From Zobellia uliginosa (lineage in GTDB: Bacteria > Bacteroidota > Bacteroidia > Flavobacteriales > Flavobacteriaceae), in assembly GCF_018860745.1 (NCBI RefSeq), contig NZ_JAHKPY010000014.1, positions 434,001-498,000 on the forward strand: a DNA stretch of 64,000 nucleotides, read 5' to 3'. Shown piece after piece: positions 8,803-17,729 of this stretch (positions are counted from its first letter, which is position 1; every line of letters starts with the position of its first letter). The notes beneath the pieces are model-generated. The model saw only the letters and a program-made list of their open reading frames with translations. It ran no database searches and was not told where the DNA came from. The position numbers and the translations under genes were made by a program.

Positions 8803-9261
8803 CTATCCCATACCTTTCATAGAAGCTAAAGTTGCTGACCAAACAATTACGGACGAAAGAAAAATACCGATGGTATTAGCCCAGAATGCTTTGGTTTTTT
8901 CGATCTTAAATAAATACGAAGCAATACTACCGGCATATACTCCCGTGCCAGGCATAGGAATCATCACAAAGAAGATAAGTCCCCAAAAACCGTAACGCTT
9001 TATTTTATCACCAGAGCCTGTTTTCGCTTTTCGAGCAACAAATATAGCCGACTTTTTATAAAAGCCCCATTTCAAGAAATAGCGATTAATTTTTTCCAAG
9101 AAAAAAATCATTAGAGGGAAAACCAAAACGTTAGCAGCAAAACATAGAACAAATACCAAATAGATATTAAGGCCATTAAGCAATCCATACGGAATGCCCA
9201 CCTTGGCTTCTCCGAAAGGGGAAAGGCTCCATAAAATGGCAATAATAAAATCTATAATCAC
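8803..9261 (-). CDS. small multidrug export family (COG2426) membrane protein
   Basis: 152 residues with about four hydrophobic segments: WSLSPFGEAKVGIPYGLL at the N-terminus, VLCFAANVLVFPLMIFFL, YGFWGLIFFVMIPMPGTGVY and a C-terminal helix. The PMPGTGVYAG motif is characteristic of the Pfam Sm_multidrug_ex family. The name of the family rests on thin experimental evidence; the transported substrate is unknown. It converges with the GreA-like gene, 10 bases apart, with no clear terminator between. Confidence 0.75.
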   Translation of the reverse strand: MIIDFIIAILWSLSPFGEAKVGIPYGLLNGLNIYLVFVLCFAANVLVFPLMIFFLEKINRYFLKWGFYKKSAIFVARKAKTGSGDKIKRYGFWGLIFFVMIPMPGTGVYAGSIASYLFKIEKTKAFWANTIGIFLSSVIVWSATLASMKGMG

Positions 9262-9464
9262 AACTTTTTTTTTGGAAGGGCTAAACTACTAATACACGGG
9301 AGTTTGAGCACCATCTTAACTCATAAATAAATCCAAAAATTATGCCGCTCAAAAGTAGACCGTTCATTTTAACACTATTTAACTTTTCGATGAACGGTAC
9401 AATAATGACTATCTATCTGAGTTTTAGACTAACATACTTTTTTAATAACCAAAACCTTTTACCT

Positions 9465-9626
9465 ATGAAATCTTTATTTGCTAAATTATTTTTGCTTGCT
9501 TTTGTATCAATGACAGCCTTTTCGTGTAGCGTAAAATCTGAATTAGAAGATATTGCTGACGAACTTGAAGAAGAAAACAACAATGACGCCCGAACGGAAG
9601 TTATTAAATTGGAAGATAACAAGTAA
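9465..9626 (+). CDS. small secreted lipoprotein
   Basis: The 53-residue reading from ATG 9465 begins MKSLFAKLFLLAFVSMTAFS followed by Cys, a lipoprotein signal with a cysteine for lipid attachment. The mature part is only about 33 residues, strongly acidic (ELEDIADELEEENNN). A longer reading from 9342 would add non-signal sequence ahead of the signal peptide. A perfect terminator follows at 9648. No family recognised; probably anchored in a periplasm-facing or outer membrane. Confidence 0.6.
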   Translation: MKSLFAKLFLLAFVSMTAFSCSVKSELEDIADELEEENNNDARTEVIKLEDNK

Positions 9627-9647
9627 GTTCGTAATCTTATAATAAGT

Positions 9648-9676
9648 AAAGGGAGCCTAATAGACTCCCTTTTTTT
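9648..9676 (+). terminator. rho-independent terminator after the small lipoprotein
   Basis: Stem AAAGGGAG (9648-9655) and CTCCCTTT (9665-9672), then T run. Supports real transcription of the short gene before it. Confidence 0.8.
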
Positions 9677-9702
9677 GTTACTAATTTAGGTAAAACCGTA
9701 AA

Positions 9703-10089
9703 TTACTGTACTAAAATAGTATTGTCTGTGGCAGTAGGATTCATAGGGCAGAAATATACATATTCCCCAGTCTCTAAAACCGTTGGTTTAGATGATTGTG
9801 TTTTACCAGTGGCAACAACTTCGGTCACATAGGCAGTCTGAATGTGGTTTTCTGGTTTACTAATGTCTTCTCCCTTTTTTACAAGAACAAAACCAACATC
9901 ATGACCAACACCCTTATTTACAATATTAAAAACGTACGTTCCTGGAGAAACGGTTAATGATTTTTGGGTAAACTCACCTGGCGTTTGTTCTAATGCAATG
10001 GTTTTTACATCTTTTTCCATTTTGTCTTGGGCATTTGCGGAAAATGCTAGTGTAAATACTAATACTACGGCTGCTAATATACTTTTCAT
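9703..10089 (-). CDS. secreted cupredoxin-like protein
   Basis: 128 residues with a signal peptide (MKSILAAVVLVFTLAFSANA). The remainder has the beta-sandwich pattern of plastocyanin-like proteins: FNIVNKGVGHDVGFVLVKKG gives the first histidine, and YVYFCPMNP the cysteine strand. The usual second histidine of the CxxxxH loop is missing, since the sequence reads CPMNPTATDN. It may therefore bind copper weakly or not at all. Likely periplasmic. It lies downstream of the AhpD-like gene on the same strand, separated by a terminator hairpin at 10170. Confidence 0.65.
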   Translation of the reverse strand: MKSILAAVVLVFTLAFSANAQDKMEKDVKTIALEQTPGEFTQKSLTVSPGTYVFNIVNKGVGHDVGFVLVKKGEDISKPENHIQTAYVTEVVATGKTQSSKPTVLETGEYVYFCPMNPTATDNTILVQ

Positions 10090-10162
10090 AATTTTTAGTT
10101 TTGGTCTTTCGTTTATTTTAAAAAGACGGATTATTAAAAAAGGGTGCTATTAAAATTGAATC

Positions 10163-10195
10163 AAAAACCCTGTGCAACTGTAGGTTGCACAGAAT
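10163..10195 (-). terminator. terminator after the AhpD-like gene
   Basis: CTGTGCAAC (10170-10178) pairs with GTTGCACAG (10184-10192). Read on the minus strand the stem is followed by GGGTTTTTG. Confidence 0.7.
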
Positions 10196-10200
10196 ATTTC

Positions 10201-10770
10201 TTAAGCTTCTACAGTTTCCAATGGGGCTGCAACTGGAAAATCTACTGGAACATCAGTAGTCTTATGTATGTAGTTGGAGATTGTTTTGTCACCTACCAAT
10301 ACAATAGTATCTATAAGATTTTCTTTGGTCCATCCTGCATTTAAAAACTTTTCTATTATAGCATCGTCTGCTGCGCCACGATTTTCAGTTATATTTTTTG
10401 CAAAGCTGGCAAGTGCATCTAATTTTGCATCAAAAGAGGCTTTCCCTGCTCTAAGCTCAAGGATTTCCGAGTCACTAAAGCCGTTCATTTTACCAATAGC
10501 TGTATGTGCGGATAAACAGTAAGTACATTCATTTACTTGGCTAACGGCAAGATTTACTACTTCTTTTTGTTTGGCATTTAAAGATGTTTTTGCGCTGCTC
10601 AAAGCCATATAATTGGCTAAGGCGTTTTCAGAATAGGCATACGCTGCATAAAGGTTAGGTACAAAACCAACTGCTTTTTGTAAATTATCAAAAATGGCTT
10701 GATTGTTTGGGCTTACCTCTTCTCTTGTGGGTACATTAAATCTGCTCATAATTTCTGGGTATTTTGTCAT
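10201..10770 (-). CDS. carboxymuconolactone decarboxylase / AhpD-like protein
   Basis: 189 residues (182 if the second Met at 10749, MSRFNVPTREEV, is used). The CMD domain carries the redox motif NECTYCLSAH (CxxC three residues before His) as in AhpD-type alkylhydroperoxidases, which use a thiol pair to reduce peroxides. AhpD acts with AhpC in some bacteria; no AhpC is near. The gene is followed by a terminator and preceded by a small Cys/His ORF and an AraC regulator on the same strand, so it is probably under that regulator and stress-induced; this is inference. Confidence 0.8.
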   Translation of the reverse strand: MTKYPEIMSRFNVPTREEVSPNNQAIFDNLQKAVGFVPNLYAAYAYSENALANYMALSSAKTSLNAKQKEVVNLAVSQVNECTYCLSAHTAIGKMNGFSDSEILELRAGKASFDAKLDALASFAKNITENRGAADDAIIEKFLNAGWTKENLIDTIVLVGDKTISNYIHKTTDVPVDFPVAAPLETVEA

Positions 10771-10825
10771 TAACTGCTAGCGAATGTGTTTTGCCAAGGG
10801 CAATGACTATTAATATATTATTTCT

Positions 10826-10978
10826 TTAAAATTCGTTGTGAGGTCTTTCTGCATCACAATAAAAATCATGATGGTGTTTTTGCTCACAGTGGGTTTGCGT
10901 ATCTGCAACTTTTAGTTGTCTCGTTGGGCGAGAAAAAATTTCTATTAGGTTAAAAAGGGATATATGTTTTAGTTTCAT
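10826..10978 (-). CDS. possible 50-residue Cys/His-rich small protein
   Basis: ATG at 10978 to TAA at 10826 encodes 50 residues. The C-terminal half reads THCEQKHHHDFYCDAERPHN, giving C-x4-HHH-x3-C-x5-H, a plausible metal-binding cluster. It lies between the AraC regulator and the AhpD-like gene on the same strand. CATCTTTG about 20 bases upstream of the ATG (minus strand) resembles a -7 element. No family recognised; could be chance, but the residue clustering and position favour a gene. Confidence 0.35.
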   Translation of the reverse strand: MKLKHISLFNLIEIFSRPTRQLKVADTQTHCEQKHHHDFYCDAERPHNEF

Positions 10979-11073
10979 CTTGGGTTGTATTTTAATTACA
11001 ATGCAAAGATGCGACTGAAGTAAGCTTGTTTGTTAGGCGCAATTGCCCGACCGCTTGTAGAAATTTCCCGTTA

Positions 11074-11919
11074 CTATTGAATTATAGCTACTTCTCTATA
11101 TTGAGAGGGTGAAATACCGGTCATTTTTTTGAAAAACCGACTAAAATGTGCCGGGTCGTTAAAGCCAAGGTCGTATGCAATTTCTTGATTTTGCTTATCG
11201 GTGAAGTTGATTAATCGCTTTGCTTCAAGTGCTAAACGATCTAAAATAATCTGTTGAGGAGATTTTTGATTGTAAATGGAGAAAAGGTTGGATAATGTCT
11301 TTGGACTTTTGAATAATAGCTCCGCATAGTCACTTACCTTTCTTTTGGTCTTATAGTGGGTGTCTACCAAAACATTGAATTTTCGTATAATCTCAACTTG
11401 TTCGTTATCCAGTTTTTTAACTATAAGTTGATCTTTTGCCAAGCGTGTACAAATGATAATCAATCGTTTTAATAGCATTTGGAGCATATCTCCTTGAATA
11501 CCATCCGGAGTTGAGAATTCATCTTTAAATACCTCATAAAGGGTTTCAAACTTGCGTTTTTGTTCCACGGGAATGGATATGATGGGTAGGTCCTGTGTAC
11601 CGAAAAATAAAATGCCATTACATGACACCTCGTGATCGTGGTCGTTTATACAATAAAACTCTCTGTTGAAACGAAATGCTGTTAATGGCAAAGAGGTCTT
11701 TTCGTACGAAACATGCTGCAAATAGGTGGTCGTAACCAACTGATCTGGCATTAATTCTATAGCCATGCCGTCTATAAATAGTTCAAGAGGTTGTTGGTTT
11801 CTATTCCATAACATATAAATGCTTCCTGAACTTACCGTAAATTGATTTTGGTACTTTTTAATATCATCGGTAAATCCTAAATGAGAGCCTAATTTTGCAT
11901 CGTTGTACTCAAATTTCAT
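11074..11919 (-). CDS. AraC family transcriptional regulator
   Basis: 281 residues. The C-terminal ~100 hold the two helix-turn-helix motifs of AraC/XylS proteins: SDYAELLFKSPKTLSNLF and then EIAYDLGFNDPAHFSRFFKKMTG with the conserved FxxPxHFSRxFKKxxG pattern. The N-terminal 170 residues are a cupin-like sensor of the kind that binds a small ligand. It lies directly upstream of, and in the same direction as, the small Cys/His ORF and the AhpD-like gene, which are its likely targets. The ligand is not identifiable. Confidence 0.9.
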   Translation of the reverse strand: MKFEYNDAKLGSHLGFTDDIKKYQNQFTVSSGSIYMLWNRNQQPLELFIDGMAIELMPDQLVTTTYLQHVSYEKTSLPLTAFRFNREFYCINDHDHEVSCNGILFFGTQDLPIISIPVEQKRKFETLYEVFKDEFSTPDGIQGDMLQMLLKRLIIICTRLAKDQLIVKKLDNEQVEIIRKFNVLVDTHYKTKRKVSDYAELLFKSPKTLSNLFSIYNQKSPQQIILDRLALEAKRLINFTDKQNQEIAYDLGFNDPAHFSRFFKKMTGISPSQYREVAIIQ

Positions 11920-12100
11920 ATGTGATAGCTTAGATTATCTAATCGCTTTAGTCTAACTAAAACATGTAACCTTACCTAATTAGTTCTTAAGGTGTCAAAA
12001 GTTTAGTGTTAAAGAATATTAAGAATTTGTTAGACAAAAAGGCTTTTTGTACTATTGATTAGGAAAACGATTAATAGTAGTTAACTTAACTATAAATTCT

Positions 12101-12610
12101 ATGAAGACCTACGATGAAGCAGCAGGACAGTTTTATAATAAAATAAACATAAGTCCGGTTCCCTTAATATCATGGGACATTCACAGTTCTAACTTTCTTG
12201 AGTTATGTGAAAGCGGTAAGGATATTTTTTATATGCGAAATATTGCTGAACGTAATAGATGGGCTTATCCAAAAATAGATAGTGAGCCATTAAAACACGG
12301 AGGAGTGGTTGTTATTACCAATCCGGAATTGACTATTGTGCATATTACCAGTAACGTTGCTTCAATGACCGGTTATAAACCAGAAGAAGTTATTGGCAAT
12401 ACCCCTAAAATATTTCAGGGTAAAGAAACGGATCAAAAAACGTTGGCGGAAATAAAAACGGCCATACAAAGAAATACTTCTTTTGAGGCCGTTGTTCTAA
12501 ACTATAAAAAGGACGGAAGCACTTATAACTGTGAAATAAAGGCGGAACCTATATTCAACAATCGCGGACAACTCGTCAACTATATTGCGTATGAAAAAGA
12601 AGTAGCTTAA
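12101..12610 (+). CDS. single PAS-domain protein
   Basis: 169 residues with a PAS fold from about 70 to 165: VVVITNPELTIVHITSNVAS, MTGYKPEEVIGNTPKIFQGKETD and YKKDGSTYNCEIKAEPIFN. The GNTPKIFQG segment sits where photoactive LOV domains have a GxNCRFLQ motif; the reactive cysteine is replaced, so flavin-adduct chemistry is not expected. There is no kinase, cyclase or DNA-binding output, so it probably acts through partner binding. The stop codon lies inside the hairpin that ends both this gene and pyk. Confidence 0.75.
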   Translation: MKTYDEAAGQFYNKINISPVPLISWDIHSSNFLELCESGKDIFYMRNIAERNRWAYPKIDSEPLKHGGVVVITNPELTIVHITSNVASMTGYKPEEVIGNTPKIFQGKETDQKTLAEIKTAIQRNTSFEAVVLNYKKDGSTYNCEIKAEPIFNNRGQLVNYIAYEKEVA

Positions 12611-12626
12611 AATTACTACTTCTTTT
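12595..12626. terminator. bidirectional terminator between the PAS gene and pyk
   Basis: An 11-bp perfect stem, AAAAGAAGTAG (12595-12605) with CTACTTCTTTT (12616-12626), overlaps the PAS stop codon. A/T runs flank it on both sides, so it can serve the converging pyk gene as well. Confidence 0.65.
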
Positions 12627-12641
12627 ATACATTATCTATAA

Positions 12642-14078
12642 TTATACATTTTCAATTTCTGTAACACGTAATGTGTTCACCATACCCTTTTCTTTCATTG
12701 GCATGGCCGCTAAACTAATAAGCATATCACCTGTTTCCAAAAGCCCTTTATCACAAGCCATTTTATTAACATCTTCTATAGTTTCATCAGTAGAAACATC
12801 TTTATTGTAATAAAAAGCACGTACACCCCATAAAAGGTTCAATTGTGTAAGGATACGTTGGTTAGAAGTAAAAACTAGAATATGCGCACTTGGTCTCCAT
12901 GCAGAAATCTGAAATGCAGTATAGCCGCTATTGGTCAATGTGGAAATCGCTTTTGCCTTAATCTCATTTGCCATAATAGCTGCATGATAACAAATAGATT
13001 TGGTTATATATCTTTTTGTACGAATATGTGGCGGGTCGTGAGGTACTTGAATTAAGTCAGAATTCTCTACGCTTTTTAGGATGCTGGTCATTTTTTCAAT
13101 AACCTGGACCGGATAGTTACCAACAGATGTCTCACCGGATAACATAACAGCATCGGCACCATCCATAACGGAGTTGGCAACATCATTAACTTCAGCACGT
13201 GTTGGTGTAAGGCTGGTAATCATCGTTTCCATCATTTGAGTTGCGATAATTACAGGAATACGAGCTTTTTTAGCTCTTAGAACCAATTGCTTTTGAATTA
13301 ATGGTACCTCTTGTGCAGGAACTTCAACACCTAAATCACCACGAGCAACCATAAGTCCGTCACAATAAGCAACGATCTTATCTATATTTTCAACAGCTTC
13401 AGGCTTTTCGATTTTCGCGATAATCGGAATTTTATCTTCTGCATGTTCTTTTATAATGGCTTGAAGATCAATAAGATCTTGACTAAAGCGAACAAAGGAA
13501 AGAGCGATCCAGTCTACTTTTAAGGAAATTGCGAAAATGGCATCTTTTACATCTTTTTCTGTCAAGGCAGGTAAAGAAATGTTTGTGTTTGGAAGGTTAA
13601 CACCTTTTTTAGAACGTAACGGCCCACCTTGGATAACCTTGGTTTTTACTTCGGTTTTTCCATTTGTGGCAACTACTTCGAACATTAATTTACCATCATC
13701 AAGCAAGATGCGCTCACCAGGCTTTACATCTTGAGGAAATGCTGCGTAATTCATATAAACGCGCTCGGCAGTACCTTCAAAAGGTTCACCGGTCACAAAG
13801 GTAATTTCATCATCAGGAGCAACTACAACTTCACTAGCCATAACACCCACCCTTAATTTAGGACCCTGCAGATCTGCAAGAATAGAGGTATTCCGACCTG
13901 TTTCTTTATTGAGCTCTCGAATCATTTTTACACGTTCGGTAACGTCATCATAATCAGCATGGGAAAAGTTGATGCGAAAGACATCCACACCAGCTTCCAT
14001 CATGTCTTTCAGCACTTCTTTTTTGCTTGTTGCCGGCCCTAGGGTGGCTACAATCTTTGTCTTTTTATTACTTGGCAT
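12642..14078 (-). CDS. pyk: pyruvate kinase
   Basis: Last step of glycolysis: phosphoenolpyruvate plus ADP to pyruvate plus ATP. 478 residues with KTKIVATLGPAT at the N-terminus, FRINFSHA, the active-site segment IPIIAKIEKPEAVENID, GLMVARGDLGVEVP and QMMETMI. Length is usual for a bacterial enzyme without the extra C-terminal domain. It follows the IPExxxVDY gene with 3 bases between and ends the acpP-fabF-rnc-pyk cluster. Confidence 0.97.
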   Translation of the reverse strand: MPSNKKTKIVATLGPATSKKEVLKDMMEAGVDVFRINFSHADYDDVTERVKMIRELNKETGRNTSILADLQGPKLRVGVMASEVVVAPDDEITFVTGEPFEGTAERVYMNYAAFPQDVKPGERILLDDGKLMFEVVATNGKTEVKTKVIQGGPLRSKKGVNLPNTNISLPALTEKDVKDAIFAISLKVDWIALSFVRFSQDLIDLQAIIKEHAEDKIPIIAKIEKPEAVENIDKIVAYCDGLMVARGDLGVEVPAQEVPLIQKQLVLRAKKARIPVIIATQMMETMITSLTPTRAEVNDVANSVMDGADAVMLSGETSVGNYPVQVIEKMTSILKSVENSDLIQVPHDPPHIRTKRYITKSICYHAAIMANEIKAKAISTLTNSGYTAFQISAWRPSAHILVFTSNQRILTQLNLLWGVRAFYYNKDVSTDETIEDVNKMACDKGLLETGDMLISLAAMPMKEKGMVNTLRVTEIENV

Positions 14079-14081
14079 TGA

Positions 14082-14546
14082 TCAAAAAATTAAATTGTTC
14101 TTAGATTTGAGTTTGTCGGTTTCTATGGCGTAAGCCGTTATAATTTTGGGTATTCTTTGCAGTGTTTTCACAAGGTTATCCATGTTGATGAACTCATCTT
14201 GTTCTATTTTTAAAAAATAGTCCACCTCCCGGTGTTCGGGCACCATGTGAAATGTTGTGAACGAAGGTTCATCCTTAAACAAACCTTTTGTACTCACAGT
14301 ATCCTCCACTAAACCATTATTGGTAAACAAGGTCCAGTACCTATCGTTAATATCATCTTTCCATTCAAAAATTGGAACCGTAATATGACCGTTAAGATCA
14401 AGGTCTTCAATAGACCTTTTAAAGCTCGATTTTAAATGTAGATTAAGGGCATAGGCTATGGCGTAATCTTCAAGGCTACTATGCAATGCAACTAAATCGA
14501 ATGAGTCTTCGTAAAAGTCGTTCGTAATTTTATGTACTGCTACCAT
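14082..14546 (-). CDS. IPExxxVDY family protein
   Basis: 154 residues. The segment MVPEHREVDYFLKI is the signature that names this Bacteroidota-specific family. No enzymatic motif is visible; the protein looks soluble. It is wedged between rnc and pyk with a 3-base gap to pyk, an arrangement conserved in relatives as far as I recall. Function unknown. Confidence 0.85.
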   Translation of the reverse strand: MVAVHKITNDFYEDSFDLVALHSSLEDYAIAYALNLHLKSSFKRSIEDLDLNGHITVPIFEWKDDINDRYWTLFTNNGLVEDTVSTKGLFKDEPSFTTFHMVPEHREVDYFLKIEQDEFINMDNLVKTLQRIPKIITAYAIETDKLKSKNNLIF

Positions 14547-14656
14547 AGGGGCACAAAACGGTAAAGATAATATTAATACCGCACAACGCCTAGATTAGAC
14601 AAGGCTAAAACTATTTTTGAACAAACTATAACATTTTGGTTACATAAAATTACAAT

Positions 14657-15394
14657 TTAGGACTTATCCATCTTGTCCTGTAATGCATAATATGCCCTTT
14701 TTGAAGCACGTTCCTCTGCCTTTTTCTTGGAGGTCGCCCTAGCTTTAGCTACAACTTGGTCTCCAATGCTGAGTTTTACCGCAAAATGTTTTAGCGAATC
14801 ATTACCTGTGTCATCGTAAACGTCATAGTCAAACGTTTTTTTCTGTTTCTGACACCATTCGATTACAAGGCTTTTGTAGCTTATTACTTTACCTTCTAAT
14901 TGCTCTATATCTACGTAAGGCTCTACAACTTTCTGGCTAATGAACTTTTCGCAATATTTATAGCCTCGATCTAAATAGATGGCTCCTACCAAAGCTTCAA
15001 AAACGTTGCCGTGTATATTTTCGCCGAAGTGAGATTTTGGAATTCTACTTTTAACATAGTCAATAAGGCCTAAATCCTTACCCAATTCATTTAGGTGTTT
15101 TCTACTAACGATTTTTGATCGCATTTTCGTAAGATACCCTTCATCCCCTTCAGGAACTTGATCGTATAAATGTTTAGAAATTATAGTCCCTAACATGGAG
15201 TCTCCCAAAAACTCAAGGCGCTCATAGTTAAGAGGGTTGCCGTCATCATCCTTTTCGTTTGCGGATCGATGTACGAAGGCTTTTTTATAAATAGAAAGAT
15301 TTCTGGGTTTGAAACCCAAAATAGAAGTGATTCCTCCAAAAAAATCCCCATCCTCCTTAGGACGGGAATTGAATATATTGGAAGGAAATCCCAT
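14657..15394 (-). CDS. rnc: ribonuclease III
   Basis: Cuts double-stranded RNA, including rRNA precursors and sRNA-mRNA duplexes. 245 residues with the signature NYERLEFLGDSMLG, the second acidic motif VFEALVGAIYLDRG, and a C-terminal double-stranded RNA-binding domain ending AKARATSKKKAEERASKRAYYAL. It follows fabF by 6 bases. As the enzyme that would process RNA duplexes, it is relevant to the small-RNA array at 21.5 kb, though nothing here shows a direct link. Confidence 0.97.
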   Translation of the reverse strand: MGFPSNIFNSRPKEDGDFFGGITSILGFKPRNLSIYKKAFVHRSANEKDDDGNPLNYERLEFLGDSMLGTIISKHLYDQVPEGDEGYLTKMRSKIVSRKHLNELGKDLGLIDYVKSRIPKSHFGENIHGNVFEALVGAIYLDRGYKYCEKFISQKVVEPYVDIEQLEGKVISYKSLVIEWCQKQKKTFDYDVYDDTGNDSLKHFAVKLSIGDQVVAKARATSKKKAEERASKRAYYALQDKMDKS

Positions 15395-15400
15395 ACGGTC

Positions 15401-16654
15401 TTACTCGCTAAATTTTTTGAAAATTACGCAGGCATTGTGACCACCAAACCCAAAGGTGTTACTAAGCGCAACTTTTACGTCACGTTCTTGTGCTTTGTTT
15501 AGGGTAAGGTTTAGTTTAGGATCTATATTTTCATCTACGGTAGTATGGTTAATAGTTGGTGGAACCAGACTATGTTGCATAGCCAAAATGGATGCGATAG
15601 CTTCAATTGCTCCGGCAGCACCCAATAGGTGACCGGTCATCGATTTTGTAGAGTTAATATTAATGTTCTGGGCATGTTCACCAAAGACTTCACTAATAGC
15701 CTTCAATTCTGCCACGTCTCCAAGGGGGGTAGAAGTACCATGTGTATTTATGGCATCTACGTCTTCCGGTTTTAGTCCGGCATCCCTTAAACAGTTTTTC
15801 ATTACTTGTACCACTCCTATTCCATCAGGATGTGGAGCAGTCATATGATAAGCATCGCTCGAAAGTCCGCCACCGGCAACCTCGGCATATATTTTTGCGC
15901 CACGCGCTTTGGCGTGTTCGTATTCTTCTAAAATAAGAGCACCAGCTCCTTCGCCCAAAACAAATCCGTCTCGGGTTGCATCAAATGGTCTGGAAGCCGT
16001 TTCTGGGCTATCGTTTCTAGTAGATAATGCATGCATAGCGCCAAAACCACCCATGCCGGCAATCGTTACAGCTGCCTCACTACCTCCCGTAACCACAACA
16101 TCACAATGGCCTAAACGAATATAATTTAAGGCGTCGATCATGGCATTGGCAGAAGAGGCACATGCAGAAACCGTAGTATAGTTAGGCCCCATAAAACCAT
16201 GTTTAATAGAGATATGCCCAGGAGCAATATCCGCTATCATTTTAGGTATAAAAAAAGGATTGAATCGTGGAGTACCATCGCCTTCGGCAAAATTCATTAC
16301 TTCGTTTTGGAAAGTTTCCAGACCGCCTATGCCGGCACCCCAAATAACCCCAACGCGAAACTTGTCTACTACATCTAGGTTGAGACCAGAATCAATGATA
16401 GCTTCGTCTGAAGAGACCAAGGCGTATTGCGCGAACTTGTCTAATTTTCTAGCCTCCTTGCGATCAAAATGCTCTAGAGGGTCGAAATTTTTAAGCTCGC
16501 AGGCAAATTTCACCTTAAATTTTTCGGTATCGTAATAGGTAACGGGAGCAGAACCGCTCTTTCCGTTTTTAAGACCTTCCCAATACTCTTTTATATTGTT
16601 ACCTATGGGTGTCAACGCACCCAACCCGGTAACTACAACTCGCTTTAATTGCAT
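15401..16654 (-). CDS. fabF: 3-oxoacyl-ACP synthase II
   Basis: Chain-elongating condensing enzyme of fatty acid synthesis. 417 residues with Cys165 (TTVSACASSANAM), the first histidine in INTHGTSTPLGD and the second in STKSMTGHLLGAAGA. Length is usual. Downstream of acpP by about 110 bases on the same strand and tightly followed by rnc. Confidence 0.97.
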   Translation of the reverse strand: MQLKRVVVTGLGALTPIGNNIKEYWEGLKNGKSGSAPVTYYDTEKFKVKFACELKNFDPLEHFDRKEARKLDKFAQYALVSSDEAIIDSGLNLDVVDKFRVGVIWGAGIGGLETFQNEVMNFAEGDGTPRFNPFFIPKMIADIAPGHISIKHGFMGPNYTTVSACASSANAMIDALNYIRLGHCDVVVTGGSEAAVTIAGMGGFGAMHALSTRNDSPETASRPFDATRDGFVLGEGAGALILEEYEHAKARGAKIYAEVAGGGLSSDAYHMTAPHPDGIGVVQVMKNCLRDAGLKPEDVDAINTHGTSTPLGDVAELKAISEVFGEHAQNININSTKSMTGHLLGAAGAIEAIASILAMQHSLVPPTINHTTVDENIDPKLNLTLNKAQERDVKVALSNTFGFGGHNACVIFKKFSE

Positions 16655-16766
16655 TGAACCTAATTTTTGGTTTACTTAGTAAGTCAAGCGTAAATTAAAA
16701 AAATTATCCATGCGATAATAGTTACCACATGGATAATTTTGAATCTCGTTCAAGAAATCATAAAGA

Positions 16767-17000
16767 TTACTTCGCTTCTTCTATATAGCTAATGGCTTGG
16801 CCAACTGTTGCGATGTTCTCAGCTTGATCGTCTGGAATCTGAATATCAAATTCTTTTTCGAATTCCATGATCAACTCCACTGTATCCAATGAATCTGCCC
16901 CTAGGTCGTTAGTAAAGCTAGCTTCCGTTACTACTTCGTTTTCATCCACACCTAATTTATCAACGATGATAGCTTTTACTCTTGATGCAATGTCTGACAT
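16767..17000 (-). CDS. acpP: acyl carrier protein
   Basis: 77 residues, acidic, with the phosphopantetheine attachment Ser37 in [13 protein letters not shown]. Carries acyl chains for FabF, FabH and others. First gene of the minus-strand cluster. TATTTTTG on the minus strand at 17034-17041 is a good -7 element about 35 bases before the ATG. Confidence 0.97.
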   Translation of the reverse strand: MSDIASRVKAIIVDKLGVDENEVVTEASFTNDLGADSLDTVELIMEFEKEFDIQIPDDQAENIATVGQAISYIEEAK

Positions 17001-17033
17001 AATAATATTGTTTTTAAAAAATTAAATTGGTTG

Positions 17034-17041
17034 CAAAAATA
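17034..17041 (-). promoter_or_regulatory. -7 element of the acpP promoter
   Basis: TATTTTTG read on the minus strand fits TAnnTTTG and lies about 35 bases before the acpP start. A matching -33 TTTG at 19-base spacing is not seen. Confidence 0.5.
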
Positions 17042-17114
17042 AAAAACTTTGGACTAAATCCACTATTTGTCGTTAAAATGTCTTGTAATTTATAAAATTT
17101 CAGGATAAGAGCGG

Positions 17115-17122
17115 TATTTTTG
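17115..17122 (+). promoter_or_regulatory. -7 element of the purN promoter
   Basis: TATTTTTG fits TAnnTTTG and lies 38 bases before the purN ATG at 17160. It is divergent from the acpP promoter. Confidence 0.5.
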
Positions 17123-17159
17123 ACGTAAATATTTCGCTATCAGTAACGTTAAATGCTAC

Positions 17160-17729
17160 ATGAAAAATATAGTATTATTTGCTTCCGGTTCTGGGTCTAA
17201 TGTAGAAAACATTGTTCATTACTTTCAAGAAAATTCCGAGGTAAACATTTGTGCCGTTCTAACGAATAAAACGCAAGCAAAAGTTTTAGATAGGTGCAAT
17301 AAACTGAAAATTAACGGTTTATATTTCAATAGAAATGCTTTTTATGAGAGTGATTGTGTCTTGGAAATTTTAAAAACCTTTAAGCCGGATTTAATTGTCT
17401 TGGCCGGTTTCTTGTGGAAAATACCTGAGAATTTAATTGCGAATTTTCCTGATAAAATTGTAAATATTCATCCGGCACTGTTGCCAAAATTTGGCGGCAA
17501 GGGTATGTACGGTAAATATGTTCATGAGGCGGTAAAAGCCAATAATGAGACTGAAACCGGTATAACAATACACTATGTGAACGAGAATTATGACGAAGGT
17601 GCTGTCATTCGCCAGGTAAAAACATCTGTTTCTTTAGATGACACTCCGGATTCTATTGCAAAGAAAATACATGAGCTTGAATATGAATATTTTCCAAAGG
17701 TCATTGCTCAATTATTAGAGGTGGAATAA
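17160..17729 (+). CDS. purN: phosphoribosylglycinamide formyltransferase
   Basis: Transfers a formyl group from 10-formyl-THF to GAR in purine synthesis. 189 residues with the N-terminal FASGSGSNVENI, the catalytic segment VNIHPALLPKFGGKGMYG containing Asn and His, and the aspartate in ENYDEGAVI. Length is usual. Its stop overlaps the rnhA start by one base, so translation is coupled. A second purine gene, purF, lies 1.8 kb downstream. Confidence 0.95.
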   Translation: MKNIVLFASGSGSNVENIVHYFQENSEVNICAVLTNKTQAKVLDRCNKLKINGLYFNRNAFYESDCVLEILKTFKPDLIVLAGFLWKIPENLIANFPDKIVNIHPALLPKFGGKGMYGKYVHEAVKANNETETGITIHYVNENYDEGAVIRQVKTSVSLDDTPDSIAKKIHELEYEYFPKVIAQLLEVE

